Shown here in pieces: positions 43,801 through 55,295 of a stretch of DNA of 64,000 nt. The notes under the pieces were generated by a model. The model searched no databases. It was not told where the DNA came from and saw only the letters and a program-made list of their open reading frames with translations. Each line of letters starts with the position of its first letter. Within the stretch, counting starts at the first letter, position 1. Source of the stretch: Corylus avellana. Lineage: Eukaryota > Streptophyta > Magnoliopsida > Fagales > Betulaceae. The position numbers and the translations under genes were made by a program. Location of the stretch: NCBI RefSeq assembly GCF_901000735.1, contig NC_081551.1, positions 10,573,227 through 10,637,226 of the forward strand, in the 5' to 3' direction.

Positions 43801-45514
43801 ATGGGTAAGGACCAACAGCAGTAAAATGGGTTTCTACAAGTAATTACCTTTGATGATTCATTCCTATATATGATATTGATATCCAATAATACAGATTCTT
43901 GTGGTTTTATAACTTGTCTCGCCTTTCGATATATATGATTCAATAATGATTTATATTATCAGAAATCAATTGACTCACTACTTCACAGTTTTTGTAGTGC
44001 TTGCAAGAATGAAGAATCAAGGTAATTATGCAGTTGTGATTAGAGATTTATATTTGAGACGTACAAAGATTTCAAGTTGGTGAAGTTTTGTCTAGAGTTT
44101 AGATAGTCAGATAGATTTGTATAAATGCCTTGTGCGGCATAGCTTTGGGTAATTTTGTATAAAGAAAAGTATTTTAGTGGTATTGTTTTGTATTGATATT
44201 TTCATTTTTTTTTCCCGATGTGTGAGATTATATCAGTATAACACTCGATCTATTTACAAGATAAAAGAAGAGAAATATCGGGATGTGACACATATATAGG
44301 GGGAGATAAACAACTCAAGATACAAAACATTCATAAAACACTTAAAACTATTGTTAACGTTATGTTATACAACATAACATTTTTTTCACACAAAAAACAA
44401 AAAGCTCTTTCTCTCTATATATATAAACCCTAAACCCTATAATGTTTGCCGAATACAGCTTGTAATGAAATTGCATTTATTTAATGACAAGTCTAATCCT
44501 AATACTAGTACATATTATAAACCAGCCTCTAATTAATATCTCATATAAGAATCACATTTATTCCAAGTATAATTCTAGTACGATTATAATATAAAATTCT
44601 AAAACTAATAGTAGGGACAAATGGTGTAATCTGATGATAGCTTATGGATAATATGGCGCTTGTCAGATTATGGAGGGCGTGTCTAAGGTTGTGCATTTTG
44701 TGCAAGGAATTTAGTTTTGGTGGACATGGTTGTGGGTAGTTGATGATCATGTTCCGAAGGCATGTGCTTGTCGCCGGTTAGTATTCCAACGTACAACCCA
44801 AATTTGGGTCTCTCTCTCCTTGTCATGCAATAAGCTTGCAAATGTATGTTGTAATTTGTTTCCCAACTTGGCTTACCAGCCAGAAAGCCTGCCTAGCAAG
44901 TAGAGATTCGATTTGGGGTGCGAGGTGGGGTTTCTTGAATCCCAAGCCAAAGCTTCCACTTTTATTGACAAAGGAGAGACTGGAATCGAGAGACTGGGAT
45001 GTAGGAGAGATGGTTGACGTTGACTTGACCAATTATTTGGGGTTTGTTATTGGGGAATTTTAATGTTATGAACCCAACCCAACTGTAACCCGACGGGCCA
45101 TAAATCCAGCAGGCATTCAACATTTACTCACCAATTGTTTAAGATCCGAATAGAGCACCATAAAAAAGGGACTCGTAAGTAGACGATACCCCTCTTATGA
45201 CATTAGGGGTGAAAAACAGTTGCAGTTAGTGGTTATTGCCTAAAACCGCTAACCGTAACAAGGGTAGCCGTTTACTTGGTTATGTAATAACTGCAGGTTA
45301 CCAATTGGTAGCGGTTATCCGCACCTATAATTTAGTCTTTAAAATATTGGGCATTCTTGACCTATTTTGAGTATTGTGGCTACTTTTTGGGCTTTATTTA
45401 AATGTTATTTTAAAAAACAATTAGGAAGTAGGCCCAATACTTAATATATATATATATATAGCAAAAGCCCGGGTGGAAACACAAGAAAAAAAGATAAAGA
45501 TTGGAAATGCTTAT
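43801..45514. repeat. Copy B, middle part
   Basis: It matches 16810-18168 and 19508 to about 19815 of copy A. An uninterrupted AGCAC at about 45158-45162 is the empty site for the solo LTR at 18169. No gene recognised. Confidence 0.7.
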
Positions 45515-47210
45515 TGTTGTGAGTTTTAAAATGATACTTGCAAGCACACAAGTCATATGCAATATAGCGTGTGCAAGTGCGAGGTCGATCCGCAGGGAAT
45601 TGCGTTGCAAAAATCAATTTCTATCTAAACTAATTCTATCTTAACCTAGTTCCAAATTGTTTGTGATTTTGTCGTGCAAAATATAAACTAAATTAAAACT
45701 GAAATTTAATCAGATGACAAAAAGACTAAGGTTTCAGAGTTCACCTCACCAAATCAAAGCACACATTCTCATGTTTTTGTCATACATCCGTCCAGAAATT
45801 AAACCCTAAGCATGTTCTATTGTTTTTATAAAATTAACCCATTGAAGCATTCAATGAATCCATCCTTATTACAAATCACAACGAATATCCAATTGAGACC
45901 AAAATGTCTAATGTATTCGTTTGAATAACGAAAAACAATGGATATCCAATTTCAATCAAAAGATTTGATGTATCCGTTGAATGAAACACAACGAATATCC
46001 AACATTTTCACAATTTATAAACAACAATTCACCACAATTTTCTCACATAATTGAATTGAAACGAATATACATTACATTAAAGGTCGAAATTGTATGAACA
46101 AAACATGAAAACATAAAACTAATCAATGGTGAGACTTCATCTTCAACCTTAGTTGAAGAATCTAGCCTCTCATGACTACAAAAAGCATAAAAATACTCAT
46201 TGAATTCATGGAAACAAGAAACTTACAAAGGGAAATCGTTTCAGAGTTCAACAACGACAAAAGTTCGAAGTTCAGGACTAAACGGCGCCCCCTTGGCACG
46301 TTTACAATGAAAAAGATGGTATTAATAATAAAAAAATTAGGGTTTCAGCGCTGCTAAGTCGAACAAGTGCACTCGAGCACACACTAGGTGAGCTCGATCG
46401 AGGTCTCCTTGCGCTCGAGCGCATTTCTACAAATGCTCTTCTTCAACTTCTTCGCAGTTTCCATATAAAAGACCGCAGTTTTCTCTCAATGACCTTCAAA
46501 ACACTAAAGCCCTAAAACTAACCAAAGACATAAGGAAAACAATGGATATCCAATTTCAATCAAAAGATTTGATGTATCTGTTAAATGAAATACAACGAAT
46601 ATCCAACGTTTTTGCAATTTATAAACAACAATTAATCACAATTTTCTCACATAATTGAATTGAAACGAACATACATTACATTAAAGGTCGAAATTGTATG
46701 AACAAAACATGAAAACATAAAACTAATCAATGGTGAGACTTCATCTTCAACCTTAGTTGAAGAATCTAGCCTCTCATGACTACAAAAAGCATAAAAATAC
46801 TCATTGAATTCATGGAAACAAGAAACTTACAACGGGAAATCGTTTCAGAGTTCAACAACAACAAAAGTTCGAAGTTCAGGACTAAACGGCGCCCCCTTGG
46901 CACGTTTACAATGAGAAAGATGGTATTAATAATAAAAAAATTAAGGTTTCAACACTGCTAAGTCGGACAAGTGCGCTCGAGCACACACTAGGTGAGCTCG
47001 ATCGCGGTCTCCTTGTGCTCGAGCGCATTTCTAGAAATGCTCTTCTTCAACTTCTTCGCAGTTTCCATATAAAAGACCACAGTTTTCTCTGAATGACCTT
47101 CAAAACACTAAAGCCCCAAAACTAACCAAAGACATAAGAAAATAACCAAGTTAAGGGTTTAACAAATACAAGTTAAGGGGCCCAGAATATGCAACATTAG
47201 GCACTCATCA
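45515..47210 (-). mobile_element. Solo LTR with an internal 604-bp tandem duplication
   Basis: Plus-strand ends are TGTTGTGAG and ACTCATCA, flanked by CTTAT duplications (45510-45514 and 47211-47215). A block of 604 bp is repeated (about 45930-46533 and 46534-47137), giving two copies of the same 61-codon frame at 46172 and 46776. Copy A has the single version, truncated. GC-rich CTCGAGCGCA motifs occur at 46370-46430 and 46970-47030. Orientation is assigned by similarity of the ends to the other TGATRAG-type LTRs. Confidence 0.85.
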
Positions 47211-49080
47211 CTTATGTTACAAAATTAAGCAGAGGTATTTGAAAGTTTCATAAAAAGCAATTCCTTCGTTGACTGTAATTCAGGCTAGCTCGTTATGTAT
47301 TGCATAGATGGAGATATTTAAATACATTTCATGGTAAAATGATTGAAAGGATTTTAGCTTTGTGTCCAATTTGAAGACAGTAAAGGGAAAAAAAAAGAGA
47401 GCATGCATTTATCTTGTCTCCCTCACAATTGTCGTCTATTTATTAACCCCAACTCATTAAAGGTTTATTATTTTATATGTTTATATATGGGATAGGCCTA
47501 ACAAGGTGGTGATATTCTAATTCTAGTTACGGTAATCGATTCACTCTACAATTAATATTATATTATTGTATAAAAAATTAAATCATTTTTTTGAAAGTGT
47601 TTACAAACCAGTCTAATATATACCCTCTCAAAGTGTCCTTAAACATATACCTCTCTCGCATGTGTGTATTTGCAAACTGGTGTGGGAGTCCAAGAGTGAC
47701 CGTTATCTAAGACATAGAAAGAGACTACTCTTAGTCTTCACGAGGTTGATTGCATGACAAAGAGGGAGAGAGGCAGAAATTTGGGTTGTTGGAGGAACAA
47801 AATCACATGCCTTGGAAGAGCGATATTTCTTCAGTCAGAAACTATGTTGAACTTCCATTGGCTGGACGTACATATGTATGTGGAAAGGGGATAGGATAGA
47901 AGAACTTGTTGGTGTACCAAATACCAATTCATTACATTGGTGTTTGGTCAGGTCTTAATGCCCTCATAATAAAATAATTTGATGATTATTCCCTCCAAGA
48001 TGTCCAAGAGGATTCTCAGACACTTGCTAGACGAATTTCTCCTTTTAATGTGTTAGACAGCCTTAGAGAAAAGTAGAATGTAAGGTAGGTTATATGCACT
48101 TGCTAGACAAAGCTCAAATCCAAGACTTCATCTAAGAAACAAACTCAAGCTAGGTTTGTTTCTACATGCCACCATTGTAGGATTATTGGTCACATCAGAC
48201 CAAACCATTTTCAGTTTAAATCCCAAAGACTTTGGAAAAACGCGACTACTCCTAAGAAAGAAAAATGTGATATAGAGTCGTGTTTGCCTAGATCAAAGTC
48301 TAAATATATCCCTCCTCATAAAAGACAACCTTCTCAAAGGTTTGTTCCCACCTGTCGTCATTGTGGCAAAGTTGGTCATATTCGACCAAATTCTTTTCAA
48401 TTTAGACCCCATGTGCATTATAAATCTGGTCCTAAGATTGTTCAAGAGTAGGTTAGGAAGGATTATACCATTCACCAATTGAAGGGGTGTGGTAGTGATC
48501 TCACCATAATTTAGGTGAGTCAATAACATGCCTAGGATTGGTTGTTTTGTTTATTTTTGAATATCCTAGAGCATGTTGTTTTTCTTTGCTTTGCCCTTTT
48601 TTTTTTTTTTTTTTTTACTTTCTTGTTTCTGCATTTCACATTTTTTTTTTTTTTTTTGTTACACTTTTGTGTGAAGAGTTTATACATGGTTATTTTGAGG
48701 TTCTTGTTTTGAGTCAAATTCATAAAGGACTTTTTGAGAAATTCATATGCCATGCTCTTTGAAAGGCTTATAGATGAGATGTTGTGTGCGGACCACCAAG
48801 ATTTTTGTTTACATGCTAATCAAAAGTTCATGAATGTGTAATGTCTTGTGAAGACCTAGAAGTAGTTATTAAACCAAATCAATATTTTGTAGTAGGACCA
48901 ATAAGATGTGATGAAAGTTTAATGCTAAAGGACAATCATGTATTGCCTGTTGTAATCTCAATTCAAACATGTTATTGTTTTTCTTTGCTGCCACTCTTTG
49001 TGTTTTATTTGTGTTAATTAATTTTTAAGAAAGGTATTGCTGTTGCAAAGACGTTTGAAAAGTTAAGATGGATATATGCA
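47211..49080. repeat. Copy B, right part
   Basis: It matches 20727-22597 of copy A: S3, inverted S2 and the copia gag fragment. Confidence 0.7.
48116..48451 (+). pseudogene. Copia gag fragment with zinc knuckles (copy B)
   Basis: Partner of 21615-21965. Knuckle 2 reads CRHCGKVGHIRPNS with Phe where the last Cys is expected. Knuckle 1 reads CHHCRIIGHIRPN. Ends in TAG. Confidence 0.7.
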
Positions 49081-49801
49081 TGAAATGCCCTTTAATTGCT
49101 TATTTGGAAATCCTCTTAACTTATGTACCTATTGAATACACTTATCATTCTTGAGTTGATTATTTTACAATGAACTTTCATTGATCCATTCAAGTATGTG
49201 TTATTGTGGTACATCTCATTTATGTTATCTCTATGCACTGAAGCCTCAAGAATGAATGTCAATCAATGACAAATTTGTTGTGTTGGACAAACCACATGCA
49301 TAGGACAAATTTGTTATAAAGTGAAATGTGCAAAATGCCAAAATATTCCAAAAAGTAAATTTTTACTGTGTCAATTTTTGTGCTTGGCTCGTCCAAAACT
49401 AAAATTTCGGATGTAACTTTGAGCCTTGTGATAAGACTAAGGGGGAGAGTATTGGAAGTGGGTGGCTAGGCCATAGTAAGGTTTCAGTGTGCCTTCTTTG
49501 TCAATATATTTTTGTCCATTACTTGGCTCTTGATTGTGACTTATCACACACAACACATATAGCATGAATAGTTATGGTACATAATGGCATGGCATGGCAT
49601 GAGTTGCAACAACGATATTGTTTATTCATCTTTTGATACTCTTGCATGCTTTGGGTATTTTGGCACATTCAACAAGAGTTTATCCTAATTTGCAATTTTT
49701 GATCTTTTATTAAATATATTGTTCTTTTGAATGCTCCTGTTCTTAAAAATTTTTCCTTGTTGATAATGGGTCATACATTGAGGGGGAGAAGTTGTTTTCA
49801 T
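49081..49801 (+). mobile_element. Copia-like internal untranslated sequence
   Basis: No coding motif. Two G-rich tracts (AAGGGGGAGAGTATTGG near 49437 and TTGAGGGGGAGAAG near 49778) resemble sequences between pol and the 3' LTR of plant copia elements. Confidence 0.4.
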
Positions 49802-50326
49802 TGATGAGCGTTGAATGTTGCACATTCAAGCCACTTAACTCACATTTGTTAATTCTTTAGCATTGTTATTTGTTGGATTTTGTTTTATTTTTGTGTTTCA
49901 GGGCTTTAAATGACAGATGCAAAAATTTCAATGGAAATTAGGCTTAAAAGGACAATTTGGGAGCATGCTAGAGACCTAGGATCGAGCGCTCGAGCGCAAG
50001 ACACTTAGGATCGAGCGCACGCGGCTTTCCTGATTGTGGCAGTCCCTTGCAATACACTATAATCTTAGTGGTTTGGTGGACGATCCATGCCAACTGAAAA
50101 TTGATTATACTTATTCTTTAATAAGGTATTTTCTTGTTTATTTATAACATGCATAGAATAGATTTCTTGATTAAATACAATTAACCATTGTTGTGCGGAT
50201 AAAGGTAAGATCTGTCATTTAAAGCTTTGAAACACAAAAACAAAACAAAATCCAACAAATAACAACACTAAGGAATTAACATATGCAAGTTAAGGGGCTT
50301 TAATATGCAACATTCGGTGCTCATCA
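49802..50326. mobile_element. Palindromic LTR-like insertion (525 bp, ~118-bp inverted ends)
   Basis: The first ~118 bases (TGATGAGCGTTGAATGTTGC...) recur as the reverse complement at the right end (...CATTCGGTGCTCATCA). TTCAT target duplications flank it at 49797-49801 and 50327-50331. TG...CA ends and a 5-bp duplication are LTR-type, but the two halves are opposed. The unique centre includes CTCGAGCGCA motifs (49983-50010). The ends resemble those of the 45515-47210 family. Confidence 0.8.
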
Positions 50327-50331
50327 TTCAT

Positions 50332-50555
50332 GATCTTGCATTTCATGCATTTTCTAATATGTTGATCATGAGTATTTTTTTTATTCCTGTTCAACATATG
50401 TTTTGAATTTTTTTTTTTTTTTTTTTTTTTTGTGAGTGTTTCAGGAAATAGGAGAACTTTTGTCAATTTGTGACAAAAACGGGGAGTAAAAATTGGGGAG
50501 ATGATGGGTTGTCTCGACCTATTGATTTTGTCACTGAATTACCAAAGGGGGAGTT
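50332..50555 (+). mobile_element. 3' end of a copia-type internal region with purine tract
   Basis: It includes CCAAAGGGGGAGT (50542-50554), a polypurine tract immediately before a TGTTAG LTR start. Confidence 0.6.
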
Positions 50556-51680
50556 TGTTAGTTTGTTTGTTGGCTAAATTTGGTGATCAAAATGGACGCT
50601 TCCAAGTATCAAGATTCATCTCCAATGCAGGGCTATCTAGCCATGTGTAAACTATTCAATATGTTAATTCTACATGAATTTATTGGTGCCAATTCTTGCA
50701 AGGTGCATTTCTGTGAACTACTATTAATTCTTTTGGATAAAGGTTGTGTGTTGAGTAATTGATTGTAACTAAGGTATTGACGTGTTGGTTTTTTTTGTTG
50801 GCGTAATTCGGTTCCAAAATGCAATGGCTACTGTCCATGGGTTCAAACACTGATGTAGTATGCTCAGAATCAAATCTCCACTGTTCATAATGAAGCTTCA
50901 TGTGTCTTGAACATCCTTGTAAAGTTTCAACTCAGTCGGACCATAAATGCCCATCCATTGTAGCTCTTGATCAAAGACCGACAGAATTTTTAGATTCAAT
51001 AACTTTCTCACAAGGTCAGTCTTGACCGTTCGGATCACCGTTTGGAGCCCGTTTGAATGCTCAGCCTAAATGCAGAATGTTACTGTTTACTTAGTGGTGA
51101 CCGTTAGCTTCCCGTTCGAATGGCTACTGTTCATGGCACTGTTCACATGCGGCAAAAGTTGTGGTCGCTGTTCGAATAGTTACTATTAAAGTTGGGGTCA
51201 CCATTCGATGTCTTAAGAGAGATTTGATGTCTATGTGCTTTGAAGCCATACTCTCTTAGAGTGTTTGTATGTTTATTTGAGAGCTATTATTTTGTAATCT
51301 ACTTTGGAGAAGAAGAAGCCTACCGAAAGGAGTTCGGTAAAGGAGTATCACTGTAGAGAAGATTCAAGAGTGTCGGAAAACAAGCGGGTGGCTTGTTGTC
51401 TCTTATAGAGCCAAGAACTTGCTAAGGGTTATAAGTGTCTCATGTCTGTAATTTCCTGAGTAATTTTCTTATAGTGACATCCCTGGGTTTAGCTGCCCCG
51501 GAGAAGTTTTTCCTTGGTGCAAGGTTTCTTCTTCGTCACCAAAATACGTGTGTTCATTTACATATTTTGGTGATTGTTTGTTTCTTGCGTTATATTTTAA
51601 TTCTGCATTTTATTTGGCAAACACCTATTCACCCCCACAACCCCCCTTTAGGTGTGTTTGGAGTCGTTGTTGTATTTTCA
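50556..51680 (+). repeat. Copia-type LTR (3' LTR or solo), right end approximate
   Basis: It begins TGTTAGTTTG after the purine tract. Near 51623 it contains ACACCTATTCACCCCC, a string common close to the end of copia LTRs. The exact right boundary and a target duplication were not found. Confidence 0.55.
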
Positions 51681-51968
51681 TGATGGATTGATTATGTGGG
51701 CCAAATTAGCTAGAGAGTTTAACTCATATGTCATAATTCCCCTTTCCTTTTTTCTATTTACAACAAGATGGTCTTTAAATAAAACACAATAGGATAACAC
51801 CTAATGCTAAATTGATAAGAACTTCTACTTAATCCTATCCCTATCACAGTAAGCAACCTAAAACTATGAAGGTTGTTTGGCTGCTACAAATTAGTATATA
51901 TATATCGCTAGCCCACTAGTTGCACTCGCCACCAGATGAAAATCTTGTGTGTTGGGTTTCCAAGACGA
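51681..51968. other. Spacer and probable 3' UTR of the bHLH95-like gene
   Basis: No coding sequence. It lies just downstream of the bHLH95-like stop codon on the minus strand. Confidence 0.4.
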
Positions 51969-53800
51969 TCAGGGAGAGAAGCATAGCATTATCTCTTTCG
52001 CAGCTTGCTTGTATATTTCAATTCCAAGATCGGAAGCTCCAGTTACCTGCTCAAAGTACAAAGCAGCATTTTGAAATTGATTTGAGCATGAACTGATAGA
52101 AAATGAGTACTTTAAGAAACACAATGACTAAGATGGGAAAGAAAAAGCCACAAAAAGACTAAACCCTGATTTATGAAGCATCGATATTTCATACATCCTT
52201 TGTGCTTTCCGTGCACAATTAAGTAAAGGAACCTGGTCTAACCCCTGATATAGAAATTATATTATATCAAAATTAATCAAGAGTTCAAACCTAAAATCAG
52301 AGTAATCTTCCAGCTCTTTATGACATTATAACTAGCTTGATGCGTCATGACTAGAAACACTTAACTAGCAATTAATTGAAAACGAATGTATGCTCAGAGC
52401 AAAAACACAAGTCTAGTAGAAATGCACTTACATGTGCTTGAATCATGTAGATGCTTCGATTACAATCTGAGATAATATGAGCAGATACCACCTCTGTTTT
52501 ATGCTTCTCCAACGCACACCAGATGTTGGTCAAGAGCCCGGGCTTCTTAGCCGAGCAGATGCTAATTTGTGCTTCATTCCCGCAAATATTCAGGACAACA
52601 TTGGAAAAAATCCATGTTTGAAAGACTACAGGATATTGCAAATGTGAAGGTGAATTTGAAGAACTAGTTTTTGTGATGGCCAGATTATTTAATGATCCTT
52701 GATCAACTAAGAATGCCTCTCTCGGGTTGTACAATAGCTTTTGTGAGGTGATGATAGATGGCCCAAAGCCACCTTGGACCCTTTCTAGCTTTTGTGTTTC
52801 TAGGCTCTGGAGAGTGCGTTGTAGGGTTTGGATGTGCTTTTCGGCTTGAACCATGACAGCGGCCTTGGACTTAACCTATGCAAAGTTCAAATATTAATGG
52901 ATGGTATTAACTCAGAAGAGAAAATGAGATTTTATTTTTGTTTGGTGACATCAAATGAAAATTAGTTCTCTGGTCAATCAGATTATAACTAGAACAAATT
53001 GATTTTCCATTTCAAACCTTGAACAAAATCTACCTTAACAAATTATACATTGAAGCCATCATTTGAATACATGCCAAGCGAGAGAGAGAGACTCATCATG
53101 CAAAAAAAACAATTAACCATTAACCTTTTACCTTTTCAGCGCGAGGTTCAGGAAGCAAAGCAAGGAGATTAGCAAACATGCTTTTCAACTTGTCCATGTA
53201 CTTTTTTTTGCTGCTCTGCTTCTTAGTTGGTGGTGCCACCCCTTCTCCTCCTTCACCAACACTTTCTTTCTCCTTTTTGCAGCCCCGCTTCTTAGTTGGT
53301 GGTGTCGCCCCTTCTCCTCCTTCACCAACGCTCTCATTCCCTTTTTTGCGGCCCCACTTCATGGTTGGTGGTGCCGCCCCTTCTTCTCCTTCACCACCAC
53401 TCTCTTTTGCATCTTGTACCCTCTTCCCCAATTTTTTATCAATCCCAAGTAAATCGTCCAAATCCAAAGAGTTCCACATGTTTTCCCTCAACACCTTTTC
53501 ACTGCCTCTTCCTCCTCCTCCTTCACCACCACTCCCGTTTCCATCTACTACCTTCTTCCCCAATTTTTCTTCACTCTTAGGTGAATCATACCAATCCAAA
53601 GAGTCCCAATCGTTCAAAGAGTCCCACATGTTTTTCCACAACACCCTTTCGCCGCCTCCTCCTCCTTCATCACCACTCCCTTTTCCATCATGTACCTTCT
53701 TCCCCAATTTTTCTTCAGTCTCAGGTAAATCTTCCAAATCCAAAGAGTCCCACATGTTTTCCGACAGCACCTTTTCGCCGCTTCCTTCTCCTTCAGCCAT
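51969..53800 (-). CDS. BHLH95: bHLH95/ZHOUPI (RGE1)-like transcription factor, three exons, apparently intact
   Basis: Exons 53132-53800, 52432-52875 and 51969-52046 join in phase (669+444+78 nt) to a 396-residue protein. Introns have GT-AG ends (CTGAAAAG|GTAAAA to GCATAG|GTTAAG, and AGCACAT|GTAAGT to GAGCAG|GTAACT). The start is MAEGEGSGEK. An upstream in-frame ATG at 53920 would add 40 hydrophobic residues and seems unlikely. Residues 14-140 hold three repeats of ENMWDSLDLxDL...KLGKKV...GEGGGG. Residues 136-200 hold three GEGGEGxxPPTKK repeats. The HLH is about 200-242 (MDKLKSMFANLLALLPE, KHIQTLQRTL) and the C-terminal ACT-like domain about 314-396 (NVVLNICGNEAQISICSAKK, PGLLTNIW, SIYMIQAHVTGASD, IYKQAAKEIM). 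These match bHLH95. Oddities: the basic region lacks the family ERxRR signature and its DNA-contacting Glu. In Arabidopsis the protein is endosperm-specific and pairs with ICE1. Confidence 0.9.
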
Positions 53801-55009
53801 GGCTAGCAAGAAAGAGAGTAACGAAGAGATATTGGCGCAAAACACAATCAACTGTATTAGAAGACAATTATATGCCAATGTCGTTAATGGGGGCGTGATT
53901 GCCAAACTATATGAACCCACATGTTCAGTTACTCACATTCAGAGAATTTTTCTTTTATTTATTTATTTTTTTAAAGAGAGGTGTTACATGGCATTCAAAA
54001 TTACAATTGATTTCAAAATTTGATAGTGGTTTATCTAAATCTAATGATGATTTTGGATGCCACATCGAAGAGTGTACATTTAGAAGTAGAGAGTGAGAGT
54101 GAGTATAGTATTTCTCTTATCTATTTTAATTAATTTGTAACTAACCATGTGATGTGATTCCTTCCACTCTTCTCCTTTGTTCCTACTCTTGTTTAAGACT
54201 TGACCACCTTATTAACAAAAAAAAAAAAAAAAAACCGCGGGACCACATCATGTCCCAAACGTGGCAATCAAAATTACAATTGATTTCAAAATTTGATAGT
54301 GGTTCATTCAAATCTAATGATGATTTTGGATGCCACATTGAAGAGTGTACATTTGGAAGTAGAGAGTGAGAGTGAGTATAGTATTTCACTTTTTTATTTT
54401 AACTCATTTGTAACCAACCATGTGCTGTGATTCCTTCCATGCTTCTCATTTGTTCTTACTCCTTACTCTTTTTTAAGACTACACCACCTTATTTGCACAC
54501 AAAAATTAAAAATTANNNNNNNNNNNNNNNNNNNNAGACCACATCATGTCCCAAGAGTGCTTTTGTCCTTTCCCTGCTACTCTTCCCCTTTGTTCATACT
54601 TCTTGTTTAAGACTACACAACTACAGAGGGAAAAAAAAAATTAAAAAAAAAAGAACATAACACATGACTTATAACATACCTTACAAAAATGAAGGAGAGT
54701 GATATTGTGTGTGTTCTGATGTTTATGAATTTGCAATTGCAAAATAAATTACAATTGATTTCAAAATTTGATAGTGGTTCATCCAACTCTAATGATGATT
54801 TTGGATGCCACATTGAAGAGTGTATATTTAGAAGTAGAGAGTGAGAGTGAGTATATTATGTCTCTTTTTTATATTAATTCATCTGTAACTAACCATGTGA
54901 TGTGATTCCTTTCACTCTTCTCCTTTGTTCCTACTCTTGTTTAAGACTAGACCACCTTATTCACACACCAAAATTAAAAATTAAAAAAAAAAAAAAATGC
55001 GGACCACGC
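53801..55009. repeat. Copy E, tandem R1 repeats upstream of the bHLH95-like gene
   Basis: Three R1 units (about 53810-54240, 54245-54640 and 54715-55003) lie in tandem in the upstream region of the gene. They share GATGATTTTGGATGCCACA, a poly-A run and CGGACCACAT-type strings. Short plus-strand frames recur in the units but differ at the ends. No separate gene is called. Confidence 0.75.
54516..54535. other. Assembly gap (20 N)
   Basis: A run of 20 N inside an R1 unit. Confidence 0.99.
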
Positions 55010-55029
55010 NNNNNNNNNNNNNNNNNNNN
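55010..55029. other. Assembly gap (20 N)
   Basis: A run of 20 N between an R1 unit and the AACGACGT repeat. Confidence 0.99.
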
Positions 55030-55064
55030 TTTAAATTTTTTCTTTTTTAAAAAAAATAAAAATT

Positions 55065-55295
55065 AATGCCTAAAACGACGTTGTTTTAGGCTGGGTAATT
55101 TTAGGACACAAAACGACGTAGTTTTGGGGAAGGGTAAAATGGGTATAAAACATTCAAAACGACGTAGTTTAATGTTAAAGGGGTCCAAAGTGAGAGAAAA
55201 TGGAAGTTCAGAGGGCTTAAATGAGAGTTTTGGAAATTCAGGGGGGTCTTTTCAAATCGGCTGGAACTTCAGAAGGGTTTTCTGAAGTTCCCCCT
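55065..55295. repeat. AAAACGACGTNGTTTT-type repeat fragment
   Basis: Three copies of an AAAACGACGTWGTTTT near-palindrome (about 55073, 55110 and 55157), followed by G/A-rich sequence ending in an inverted GGAACTTCAGAAGGG / CTGAAGTTCCCCC pair. It resembles termini seen in plant transposons. Class not determined. Confidence 0.45.

Noticed and set aside
46172..46961. Two identical 61-codon frames 604 bp apart
   Set aside because: They lie within the tandemly duplicated part of a solo LTR. No sign of a protein-coding role.
53178..54023. 281-codon plus-strand open frame antisense to the bHLH95-like gene
   Set aside because: It is the shadow of the repeat-rich exon 1. Its Pro/Ser-rich composition mirrors the Gly/Glu/Lys repeats of the real frame, and only the minus strand has family motifs and matching splice sites.
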